From positions 396,677 to 460,676 of the forward strand of contig JASEIU010000001.1 of NCBI GenBank assembly GCA_030017715.1: a stretch of 64,000 nucleotides of DNA. The letters run 5' to 3'. The translations under genes were made by a program, and so were the position numbers. Numbering within the stretch: the first letter of the stretch is position 1; every line of letters begins with the position of its first letter. The notes under the pieces were generated by a model that saw nothing but the letters and a program-made list of their open reading frames with translations, was not told the origin of the DNA and ran no database searches. Positions 25,772-33,415 of the stretch are shown here, in pieces. This stretch comes from Candidatus Saccharicenans sp. (GTDB lineage: Bacteria > Acidobacteriota > Aminicenantia > Aminicenantales > Saccharicenantaceae).

Positions 25772-26044
25772 TCAGACTAAATCCTTTATCATCGGGCTGA
25801 GCTTTTCGCGGATGAGTTCTTTGAGCTCGTCGGTTTTAAGCAGTGTCAGGCAGCAGGCTCCTTCTGTTCCGCACCACATAATTACCGCCAGCTTGTCGCC
25901 GGGTTTCAGTCCGGCGGCCTCGCGGACTTCTTTGGGGATGACCATCTGACCGCGTTCGTCGACGGTAACCACCGATTCCAGGGTGCAGCAGGGGAGATCC
26001 CGGGTGCCGGATTTATTGTCTTTTGCTTTTAGTCTCTCCGTCAT
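25772..26044 (-). CDS. AbrB/SpoVT-type DNA-binding protein with paired cysteines
   Basis: 90 residues from ATG 26044. The swapped-hairpin AbrB domain is clear: VVTVDERGQMVIPKEVREAA then GLKPGDKLAV. Unusually it has cysteine pairs on both sides, PCCTLES before the domain and WCGTEGACCLTLL after it, and a helical C-terminus ELIREKLSPMIKDLV. I have seen this type next to arsM, and relatives are named HgcAB-associated proteins, although no hgcAB is in this window. The cysteines suggest As(III) or thiophilic-metal sensing. Likely autoregulates the arsM operon. Confidence 0.8.
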   Translation of the reverse strand: MTERLKAKDNKSGTRDLPCCTLESVVTVDERGQMVIPKEVREAAGLKPGDKLAVIMWCGTEGACCLTLLKTDELKELIREKLSPMIKDLV

Positions 26045-26795
26045 GATAATCTCCCAAAAATCAGAATATTCAGATTATACTGAATTTTACCACAATAAAT
26101 GGTTCTGTCAAGCGGGGTCGGGGAGCGGGACAGGATACATTTTTGTTTCTGCGATGGCCTGTATTAGGAAGTGAGGCTGCTGCTTCCCCCTCCATTTCTC
26201 GCCATGGCCGAACATATGTTCGAAAGCTGTTATCACACCGGCCGCAGGAGACAGGTTGGGCCGGCCTCCTGCCGCTATCTATCCGGGTTCCAGCTGCCTT
26301 GAGATCCGGTAAAGATAGCGTTTTTTCCGGGAAAATAAGCCATCATATCCTTTTTTTACATTATAATTTTACATTATAATTCGTGATAGCAAAGAGGGCT
26401 CTGCCACCAGGCGCCTCCTTCTGTTACCGCCTGACTGATTTCTTCCGGGTGGCCAGTTTCGCCGTGGCCGTCAGGATAGAGTCCGTGCCACCCTTACTAA
26501 ATCATTGCCCATCTGTTTCCGTGAGGGCTCAATTTTTGATAGAAAAGCTGGAAAGAATGAGAAAAACCGGAGGTGAATCCCTTCTGCCCCGTGGCGTGGG
26601 GAAACTGAAGTCGCACCGTCTTGCGGCCGGCATGGCCGCAAATCCAGGTCAAAGAGATGCTCCCCGGTCTAACAAGCCGGCAGGTGTCTGGAAGCTCATT
26701 TTCGACAAGTAAAGCAGGGTAGCTGCCAGCCGGCTGCCGGCTTGAAACTTTGAATGGTAAAATGTATTGTTATAAGGAAAATTTAAGGGAAAAGA
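26045..26795. other. Intergenic region, divergent promoters, no gene recognised
   Basis: The AT-rich left end (26045-26110) holds the leftward promoter: on the minus strand a TATAAT lies about 25 bases before the regulator ATG. 26150-26680 is GC-rich with several short dyads, including GCAGGAGACAGG, faintly like the repeat module upstream of hcp, but too weak to call. A reading frame at 26383-26712 lacks a ribosome site. Confidence 0.4.
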
Positions 26796-29090
26796 ATGAA
26801 AAAGATCAGTCCGGAACTGGTGAGGACGCTTCAGGAATTCAGCCGGAGCTATATTCAGAAGCGAGAGAAGGCATTTTCCGGGCTGGATTTTGCCGCGCTG
26901 CGAGAAGAGCTGGCCCGGATTAAAGACCGGGCGATCGAGCGGAGCGACGAGCTTCTGGACATTTTTATGGCCAGGGCGGCGGCCAGGGGCAGCCACGTTC
27001 ATTTTGCCAGCGGCAGCCAGCAGGCCAACGAAATTATTTACCGGGTGCTCAAAGAGCGGGGGATAAAGGTCCTGGTCAAGGGCAAAAGCATGGTCAGTGA
27101 GGAGACCGGACTCAATGATTATCTGAGCCGGCGGGGAATCGAGGCCAGGGAAACCGACCTGGGCGAGTGGATAATTCAGCTGGCCGGGGAGGCTCCGACC
27201 CACATGGTCATGCCGGCGATTCATCTTAACAGGAGGCAGGTGGCCGAAGTTTTCCGGGAGCGGCTGGGCGAGGAGGTCCCGGAAGATATCAGCCGGCTGG
27301 TTAAAGTCGCCCGGCGCCAGGTGCGGAAAAAGATCCTGGAAGCCGGAGCCGGATTGAGCGGAGCCAATGCTCTTCTGGCCGAGGAGGGGGCGGTTTTGCT
27401 GGTGACCAACGAGGGCAACGGACGGCTGGTGACCAGCGTTCCGCCGGTTCACATCGTACTGACCAGCCGGGAGAAGGTGCTGCCGTCGCTACCGGAAGCC
27501 CTGAAGCTGTTGCGGGTTCTGACCAGGAATGCCACCGGCCAGGAAATTTCGAGTTACGTTACGGTGATTGCCGGCCCGCCGCGGGAAGAGCAGCACATTG
27601 TGATTGTCGACAACAACCGCAGCCGCCTGAAGCGGGATTATGAATTCAGAGAAGTCCTGAGGTGCATCAAGTGCTCGGCTTGCCTGAATGTCTGCCCTGT
27701 GTATCAGCTGGTCGGCGGGCAGGAATTTTCTCATGTTTACATGGGCGGGATCGGCAGCCTGCTGACCGCCTGGGTGCACGGATTGAAACAATCAAAGGAC
27801 CTGGTTTCTTTCTGTTTGAGCTGTCATCGCTGCCATGAGATCTGTTCGGCGGAAATTCCGATTGCCGAACTGGTAAGAAAGCTGCGGGCGAAAATCGTAA
27901 GGGAGGAAGGCGGAAAGCTGTGGAAGAAAGCGGCTTTCGGTCTGGTGCTGGGGAAGCCTCCGGTAGAAAGAAAGATTTTTGCCCTGGGGCGGGCGGCCAG
28001 GCCGGTCATCAGCCGGGAAGGAAAAATGAGAATTCCGCTGGCGGCGGGAATGTTGAAAAGAGTGGAGAAGTTTCCGGCTCCGGCTGTGAAGAGCTTTTCG
28101 TCGATGTTGAAAGAAGAAAAGCAAAAAGAGAAAGAATCAGGCGTAGAAAGAGAAAAAGGCGGGAAAAAAGTGGCCCTTTTCCCGGGATGCCTGATCGAAA
28201 ACTTTTTCCCGGAAACAGGATTGGCTGCTTACAGGGTATTGCGGAGGAGCGGTTTCGAGGTTGAAGCGCCCTTTGACGGCTGCTGCGGATTTCCGGCCGC
28301 AAGCTCCGGTTTTGTCGAGGAGGCCAGGAAGGAATTTAAGATGGCGGCCGATAAGCTCCTGGCCGGAGATTATTATAGAATCGTGACCTTCTGCCCGACC
28401 TGCACTTCCATGCTGCGGGAGCTGGGACCGGGACTGATGACGGAAATCGTGCTGGATGAGGAGAAGGCAAGGATTTTTAAGGAAAGAGTCAGGACGTTTG
28501 TGTCGTTTGCGAATGAGGAAGGGATGTGTGCCAGAGGGCTGGAAGAGGCGGGCGGGGAGTTTGGCGCTGAAAAGCAGATCGGGCAAACGGGAGCCGGGAC
28601 AGAATCCCGGGCTGAGGAAGGATTCGGATCTGGGGAAGTGACCAAACAAGCAAACGAGACTGAAGTCCGGAACGTGATTAAACATGAAATAGAATTTAAG
28701 GGGGGACCTGAAACTGAATCCGGATTAAAAACTGAAGGTGAAGCTGCAAAAATACCTAAAACCAAAATCACCTATCATGACTCCTGCCATCATAAATTTG
28801 TGCTGAAAGAAGAGCGACTGTCGCGGGAGCTTCTGGAGAAAGCCGGCTACGAACTGGCGGAGATGGAAAACTCAGATATCTGCTGCGGTTTTGCCGGCGT
28901 TTTTTCGGTGGAAAAGGCTGAGATTTCAGAAGAGCTGCTGCGGCAGAAGCTTGAGGCCATAGAGAAGAGCGGCGCCGAGGTGGTGGCGGTCGACTGTCCT
29001 GGCTGTCTGCTGCAGATTAAGGGCGGCTTGCTGGCGGCCGGGAAGCAAATCAGGGCCCAGCATACTGCAGAATTGATAACCGGCGAATGA
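26796..29090 (+). CDS. LutB-LutA fusion: LUD, ferredoxin and CCG-domain iron-sulfur oxidoreductase
   Basis: 764 residues, ATG 26796 after AAGGGAAAAGA. Order of domains: LUD domain (~1-280) with ASGSQQANEIIYRVLKERGI and GANALLAEEGAVLLVTNEGN; two [4Fe-4S] motifs, CIKCSACLNVCPVYQ (~290) and CLSCHRCHEICS (~340); a linker; then two CCG cysteine-rich domains with CCGFPAASSGF (~497) and CCGFAGVFSVEK (~696). A ~90-residue Glu/Gly-rich insert (about 570-650) separates the CCG halves. LutB and LutA are normally separate subunits of the L-lactate oxidation complex; here they form one chain. The third component, a LutC-like protein, is encoded at 19792. Electron acceptor not determined. Confidence 0.88.
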   Translation: MKKISPELVRTLQEFSRSYIQKREKAFSGLDFAALREELARIKDRAIERSDELLDIFMARAAARGSHVHFASGSQQANEIIYRVLKERGIKVLVKGKSMVSEETGLNDYLSRRGIEARETDLGEWIIQLAGEAPTHMVMPAIHLNRRQVAEVFRERLGEEVPEDISRLVKVARRQVRKKILEAGAGLSGANALLAEEGAVLLVTNEGNGRLVTSVPPVHIVLTSREKVLPSLPEALKLLRVLTRNATGQEISSYVTVIAGPPREEQHIVIVDNNRSRLKRDYEFREVLRCIKCSACLNVCPVYQLVGGQEFSHVYMGGIGSLLTAWVHGLKQSKDLVSFCLSCHRCHEICSAEIPIAELVRKLRAKIVREEGGKLWKKAAFGLVLGKPPVERKIFALGRAARPVISREGKMRIPLAAGMLKRVEKFPAPAVKSFSSMLKEEKQKEKESGVEREKGGKKVALFPGCLIENFFPETGLAAYRVLRRSGFEVEAPFDGCCGFPAASSGFVEEARKEFKMAADKLLAGDYYRIVTFCPTCTSMLRELGPGLMTEIVLDEEKARIFKERVRTFVSFANEEGMCARGLEEAGGEFGAEKQIGQTGAGTESRAEEGFGSGEVTKQANETEVRNVIKHEIEFKGGPETESGLKTEGEAAKIPKTKITYHDSCHHKFVLKEERLSRELLEKAGYELAEMENSDICCGFAGVFSVEKAEISEELLRQKLEAIEKSGAEVVAVDCPGCLLQIKGGLLAAGKQIRAQHTAELITGE

Positions 29091-29750
29091 GAAGGCCGGA
29101 TGTCTGGGGGCAGAAGGACAGGCAAATAAAAAGAACCAAATAGCTGGATATTAGCCGGGCTTTCTGAATTCGGGCGATACGGCCGGAAAGAGGCGAGCCC
29201 GGAGCTATCCAGGCGGTCGGCCGATATATAAACATGAAAATGTCAGGGGCCGGCTATTCTGAGGTTTAATAGAATTAAAAAAACCGATACTTTCCTTCAA
29301 AATTCAGGCAGAGTGCAAATCTAAAAACTTAAAGAAATAACCCGGGATAAAACCTTTTTACATTCTCCCCGATCAGAACCATTCATCAACCTGATTGAAA
29401 GCGACTTAATAGAAAACTGGAAACAGGCAGCCGGCATTATTCAGTCTTGCCCGAACCGGCAGTTTTTAGGAAAATGGTAAAGAACTTCGATGATATTGAT
29501 AACAAATTTTTCTGGAAATTTCTTGTTAAATGAAATTGACAAAATTTCACGGGGATTTTTTGATAGGTGATTAAAAAAAGTTAAGGAGAAAGCAGGGAAG
29601 AGCGATTGGATTGAAAATTTTTCGAAGGCCCGGTAAAGAAATCTTGAGAAGAATTTTAATAAAGAACTGAAATAGCTTCAGGCGGTGTGTTTGAAATTAA
29701 TATGGCGATATTTAAATAAGGCTGATGAGTAGAAAAAGAGGAGGGTGATA
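29091..29750. other. AT-rich intergenic region, nothing firmly recognised
   Basis: Leader of the S9 peptidase gene. A TTGACA occurs near 29537 but without a good -10 at the right distance. No repeats or RNA gene seen. Confidence 0.4.
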
Positions 29751-31841
29751 ATGAAAAAAGGACAGAGATATTTTACCCGGTTTATGGTTTTAATCATTTT
29801 TTGTTTTTCTGTTCTGGCTGATTATGCTGAAACCGGGCCGCCTTCTTTCAACCTGGAAGCGGTGATGAGCGCTCCGCATACTTCGCAGCTGGTGGCTGCA
29901 CCTGGCGGGAGCAGAGTGGCCTGGGTTCTGCAGGTCAGGGGCCAGAAAAGCATCTGGCTGGCTGAAGGCCCTGGTTATGCAGCTCGCAGGCTGGTGAATT
30001 ATGAGCAGGATGACGGGCAGGCCATTTCTGGTCTGCAGTTTACGCCCGATGGGGAAGCGCTGATTTATGCTTATGGCAGTACTTTTAACCCGACCAGCAA
30101 TCCGCGGCCAGCAGAGCAGGCCATTAAGTTGATGGATCTCAAGAGTGGCAAAGAAACAGAACTGGTGAAGGGTGCCTCGCCGTCTATTTCTCCGGATGGT
30201 CGGAATCTTCTTTTTATAAGGGGCAGCGAACCCTGGCTGATGGCTCTGGACGGAAGCGCTGCGACCAGGAGGTTGTTTCAGGCGAGGGGAAGAAGCGGGT
30301 CTTTCAGCTGGTCGCCGGACAGCAGAAAGGTAGTTTTTGTCAGCAGTCGCGAGGCTCACAATTTTATCGGGGTCTATGATCTGGAAAAAGATACTATTAC
30401 CTGGTTGCTGCCTGATGTTTACCGCGATGAGTCGCCGGTTTGGTCGCCCGACGGTAAGCGGGTGGCTTTTCTGAGGCTCCCGCCTGGAAAAGAGCGGGAA
30501 AAACCGCTGTCGCGCAGGTCGGACGTTCCCTTCTCCATCTGGGTGGCAGAGGTGGAGAGCGGCACGGGAAAGGTGGTGCTGGAGCTCGAAAAAGGCGGCG
30601 GTTTTGCCCAGAGCTACAGTTCGAATCCGCTGGTCTGGGCCGACGGCGACTGGCTGGTTTTCTATTCGGAACATACGGGCTGGATGCACCTTTATTCGGT
30701 GTCGGTCGGAAGCGGGAAAATGGTGGCTCTGACTTCAGGCGAGTTTGAGGTGGAGCAGATGAGCCTGGCTCCCGACAGAAAAACTGTGCTTTTTAATTCC
30801 AACAGAGGCGACATTAATAGAAGGCATCTGTGGAAGGTGTCGGTGGCCGGAGGAAAGGTTGAGCCGGTGACCGGAGGGAAAAGCGTTGAATGGAGTCCGG
30901 CAATTTCGGCTGACGGTCAGATGTTGTTTTTCGTTCAATCGACCGCCAGGAGGCCGGGGCTTCCGGTTATGATGGACCTGAAAAAAAGGGAGGTTGTGCC
31001 GCTGGTAAAGGTTGAGGCTGTGGCGCCCGAGTTTCCGGCCGGCAGGCTGGTCGAACCGCAGCAGGTGATTTTTCAGGCAAAGGATGGATTGACGGTTCAT
31101 GGACAGTTGTTTTTACCTGAGGGATTAAAAGACGGGGTTAGAGTTCCGGCTGTAATTTTCATGCACGGGGGACCGATCAGGCAGATGTATCCAGCCTGGC
31201 ATCAGAGCCCTTATTATCATAACTGCTATGCTTTCAATCAGTATCTGGCAGCCTGCGGTTACGCGGTTCTTTCAGTTAATTTCAGATGCGGGATTGGCTA
31301 TGGAGCTGCTTTCCGGGAGGCAGCCAATCAGGGTCCCGAGGGGGCTTCGGAGTATCTGGACATCCTGGCGGGAGCCGCGTATCTTAAGGGCCATTCGAAT
31401 GTCGACGCAAGCAGGATAGGTTTATGGGGAGGTTCATACGGCGGTTATCTGACCGCTCTGGGGCTGGCCAGGAATTCGGACCTTTTCGCTGCCGGGGTAG
31501 ATTTTCACGGAGTTCACGACTGGGCAATGCGGGGCAGAAGGAGAAGCGGCGGAGGCTGGGGAATTTTTGAGGAGCAGGAAAAGCTGGCCATCGAGTCGTC
31601 ACCGGTAGCTGATGTGGAGAAATGGACTTCTCCGGTGCTTTTTGTCCATGGCGATGATGACCGCAATGTCGATTTTATCCAGACGACCGACCTGGTAGCC
31701 AGGCTGAAGGAGCTGGGGAAAGCGCCGGTTGAGACGCTGGTTTTCCCCGACGATGTCCACAGTTTTCTGCTGCACCGGAATTGGGTGAGGGCGTTCAGCG
31801 CCGCCCGGGATTTCTTCGACCGGCATTTAAGGAAGAAATGA
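29751..31841 (+). CDS. Exported S9-family (prolyl oligopeptidase-like) peptidase, 1st copy
   Basis: Starts at ATG 29751 behind AGAGGAGGGTGATA (a GTG at 29745 overlaps the ribosome site). Signal peptide ~1-24. Residues ~35-420 form a beta-propeller with PD40-type repeats (SPDGRNLLFI, WSPDSRKVVFVSS, WSPDGKRVAFLR). The alpha/beta-hydrolase domain follows: oxyanion strand FMHGGP, nucleophile GLWGGSYGGYLTALG (Ser about residue 561), catalytic Asp in HGDDDRNVDF and His in DDVHSFLLH. Such enzymes cleave oligopeptides, often after proline or alanine, in the periplasm. About 697 residues. Monocistronic; a REP-like hairpin follows the stop. Confidence 0.9.
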   Translation: MKKGQRYFTRFMVLIIFCFSVLADYAETGPPSFNLEAVMSAPHTSQLVAAPGGSRVAWVLQVRGQKSIWLAEGPGYAARRLVNYEQDDGQAISGLQFTPDGEALIYAYGSTFNPTSNPRPAEQAIKLMDLKSGKETELVKGASPSISPDGRNLLFIRGSEPWLMALDGSAATRRLFQARGRSGSFSWSPDSRKVVFVSSREAHNFIGVYDLEKDTITWLLPDVYRDESPVWSPDGKRVAFLRLPPGKEREKPLSRRSDVPFSIWVAEVESGTGKVVLELEKGGGFAQSYSSNPLVWADGDWLVFYSEHTGWMHLYSVSVGSGKMVALTSGEFEVEQMSLAPDRKTVLFNSNRGDINRRHLWKVSVAGGKVEPVTGGKSVEWSPAISADGQMLFFVQSTARRPGLPVMMDLKKREVVPLVKVEAVAPEFPAGRLVEPQQVIFQAKDGLTVHGQLFLPEGLKDGVRVPAVIFMHGGPIRQMYPAWHQSPYYHNCYAFNQYLAACGYAVLSVNFRCGIGYGAAFREAANQGPEGASEYLDILAGAAYLKGHSNVDASRIGLWGGSYGGYLTALGLARNSDLFAAGVDFHGVHDWAMRGRRRSGGGWGIFEEQEKLAIESSPVADVEKWTSPVLFVHGDDDRNVDFIQTTDLVARLKELGKAPVETLVFPDDVHSFLLHRNWVRAFSAARDFFDRHLRKK

Positions 31842-31844
31842 AAC

Positions 31845-31868
31845 AGGGGACATCGTACAGTGTCCCCT
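31845..31868 (+). terminator. REP-like hairpin after the S9 peptidase gene
   Basis: AGGGGACA, eight bases, TGTCCCCT: an 8-bp perfect stem three bases past the stop, followed by CTTCGTATT rather than a T tract. It is a diverged member of the REP family and may double as a transcript end. Confidence 0.5.
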
Positions 31869-31875
31869 CTTCGTA

Positions 31876-31904
31876 TTGACTAAGAGGGGTAGCTCGTATA
31901 AAAT
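31876..31904 (+). promoter_or_regulatory. Promoter of tRNA-Met and tilS
   Basis: TTGACT (31876-31881) and an AT-rich -10 (TATAAAAT, 31897-31904) with a 17-base spacing to TAAAAT, ending 10 bases before the mature tRNA 5' end. Confidence 0.6.
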
Positions 31905-31914
31905 TCACATACCC

Positions 31915-31988
31915 GGCGGCGTAGCTCAGTTGGTCAGAGCATGCGGCTCATATCCGCAGAGTCGGGGGTTCAAATCCCTCCGCCGCCA
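31915..31988 (+). tRNA. tRNA-Met (anticodon CAT)
   Basis: 74 bases fold as a standard cloverleaf. Acceptor arm GGCGGCG (31915-31921) pairs with CGCCGCC (31981-31987); the D arm is GCTC..GAGC; the anticodon stem TGCGG/CCGCA has loop CTCATAT; the T arm GGGGG TTCAAAT CCCTC is usual. Discriminator A, CCA not encoded. The body resembles elongator tRNA-Met of other bacteria (GGCGG acceptor, TTCAAAT). CAT could also be the unmodified anticodon of tRNA-Ile2, the substrate of TilS, whose gene starts 8 bases downstream. I favour Met on acceptor sequence. Confidence 0.92.
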
Positions 31989-31996
31989 TTTTCATT

Positions 31997-33415
31997 ATGA
32001 TTTATCAGAAGTTTAAGAAGTTCGTAGAAACCCACCGGCTTTTCTCTCCAGAATCCCGCCTGCTGGCGGCAGTTTCCGGCGGCCAGGACTCAGTGGCTCT
32101 GGTCCATTTGCTGATGGAATTGAAGAAAGACTGGCCCGGGCTGGATATCGCCCTGGCTCATTTCAATCATCAGCTGAGAGCCGGCGCGGCGGCTGATGAA
32201 CGCTTCGTCAGGGGGCTGGCCAGAAAGCTGCGGCTGAAGCTTTTTGTCGGGCGAGGCCGGGTGAGGGAATATGCCCGGCGCAATAAACTGAACTTAGAAG
32301 AGGCCGGCCGGCTGAAGCGCTATGAGTTTCTGGAAAGGGCGGCCGAGAAGTGGGGAGCGGACCTGGTGCTGACAGCTCACACCATGACCGACCAGGCGGA
32401 AACCGTGTTGATGAGGATTTTCAGAGGGACGGGAGTCGAAGGATTGCAGGCAATAAGGCTTCGGGCGGGAATGGTTATGCGGCCGCTGCTCTGTCTGAGG
32501 CGGGAGGAAATTGAGGAGTATCTCAGGGAAAGAGGTCTTAAATTCAGAGTTGATGAAAGCAACCTGGATACTTCAATACTGCGAAATAAAATAAGGCTGG
32601 AGCTTTTGCCAGAGCTGGAGAAGGAATTTGATCCTGAGGTTGTCAAGCATTTAGCCCGGCTGGCTCTAATCGCTCAGGATGAGAACGAGGCCCTGGCCGA
32701 GATAGCGGAGGGCCTGTGGCCGGTGGCAACGCGGGGCTGCTGCGGCCGCCATAAAAACGGGGGACACAATACTCATTCACCAATTTTAGAGCTGGATATT
32801 AAAGCTCTGCGAGAGATGCCGGTGGCGCTGGCCAGGCGACTGGTGAGAAAGTTCCTTCATCTGGCGACCGAACTGGAATCGCCGAGCTTTGAACAAACGC
32901 AGGCGGTGCTGGAGCTGGGCGAAGGGCAGATGTTCAGCTGGGGTAAAGGAAAGGTGATAGTAAACGAGGCCGGCTGGCTTAAGAGGCTGGCTGGTGGGAA
33001 GAAAAGTGCCGGTTCCGGGAATTTTTCAGTCGTCTGGGACGGCGGCGGGAAAATCAGGATATCTGAACGCTGGGAATTCTCGGGGAGATTTCTGGACGCG
33101 GAGAAGGTTAAAAAGCTCAATTATGACGACGCCAACCGTTGCTATCTTGATGCCGAACGGCTGGAATTTCCGCTGGAAATTAGGAGTCGCAGGGCCGGCG
33201 ACAAATATCGGCCGCTGGGGATGAAAGGGCAGAAAAGGCTGAAGGAATTTCTCCGAGAGAGGAAGATATCGCAGGCCGAAAGGGAAATTCTTCCGGTATT
33301 CCTTTCGGGCGGAAAAATTGTCTGGGTGCCCGGCCTTCCGGTGGCTGAGGCCTTCAAGGTAACCGATCAAACCCGGAAGATTTTCCTGATAGAAAAATCA
33401 GACCTTGCTTCCTGA
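31997..33415 (+). CDS. tilS: tRNA(Ile)-lysidine synthetase, with an in-frame REP
   Basis: 472 residues from ATG 31997. The PP-loop ATPase motif SGGQDSVALVHLL is at about 27-39, followed by IALAHFNHQLR, LTAHTMTDQAETVLMRIFRG and GVEGLQ, all TilS hallmarks. The C-terminal substrate-binding domains include RRAGDKYRPLGMKGQKRLKE. TilS converts C34 of tRNA-Ile2 to lysidine so it reads AUA; it is essential. At residues ~253-264 the reading frame passes through a head REP (32753-32787), giving KNGGHNTHSPIL inside the linker between the catalytic and C-terminal domains. No stop is introduced, so the insertion seems tolerated. Another REP begins at the stop codon. Probably co-transcribed with the tRNA. 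Confidence 0.92.
   Translation: MIYQKFKKFVETHRLFSPESRLLAAVSGGQDSVALVHLLMELKKDWPGLDIALAHFNHQLRAGAAADERFVRGLARKLRLKLFVGRGRVREYARRNKLNLEEAGRLKRYEFLERAAEKWGADLVLTAHTMTDQAETVLMRIFRGTGVEGLQAIRLRAGMVMRPLLCLRREEIEEYLRERGLKFRVDESNLDTSILRNKIRLELLPELEKEFDPEVVKHLARLALIAQDENEALAEIAEGLWPVATRGCCGRHKNGGHNTHSPILELDIKALREMPVALARRLVRKFLHLATELESPSFEQTQAVLELGEGQMFSWGKGKVIVNEAGWLKRLAGGKKSAGSGNFSVVWDGGGKIRISERWEFSGRFLDAEKVKKLNYDDANRCYLDAERLEFPLEIRSRRAGDKYRPLGMKGQKRLKEFLRERKISQAEREILPVFLSGGKIVWVPGLPVAEAFKVTDQTRKIFLIEKSDLAS
32753..32787 (+). repeat. REP-type repeat, head form, read in frame inside tilS
   Basis: AAAAACGGGGGACACAATAC continuing TCATTCACCAATTTT. It matches the dispersed head consensus except one base (CACC for CCCC). 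The tilS frame reads through it without a stop. Confidence 0.85.

Noticed and set aside
26150-26700. Cobalamin-type riboswitch suggested by GCAGGAGACAGG
   Set aside because: Only a fragment resembles a B12 box, the rest of the fold is absent and the downstream gene is not cobalamin related.
31915-31988. tRNA-Ile2 (CAT) as the TilS substrate
   Set aside because: Acceptor GGCGGCG and the T arm match elongator tRNA-Met of other bacteria better; retained only as an alternative.
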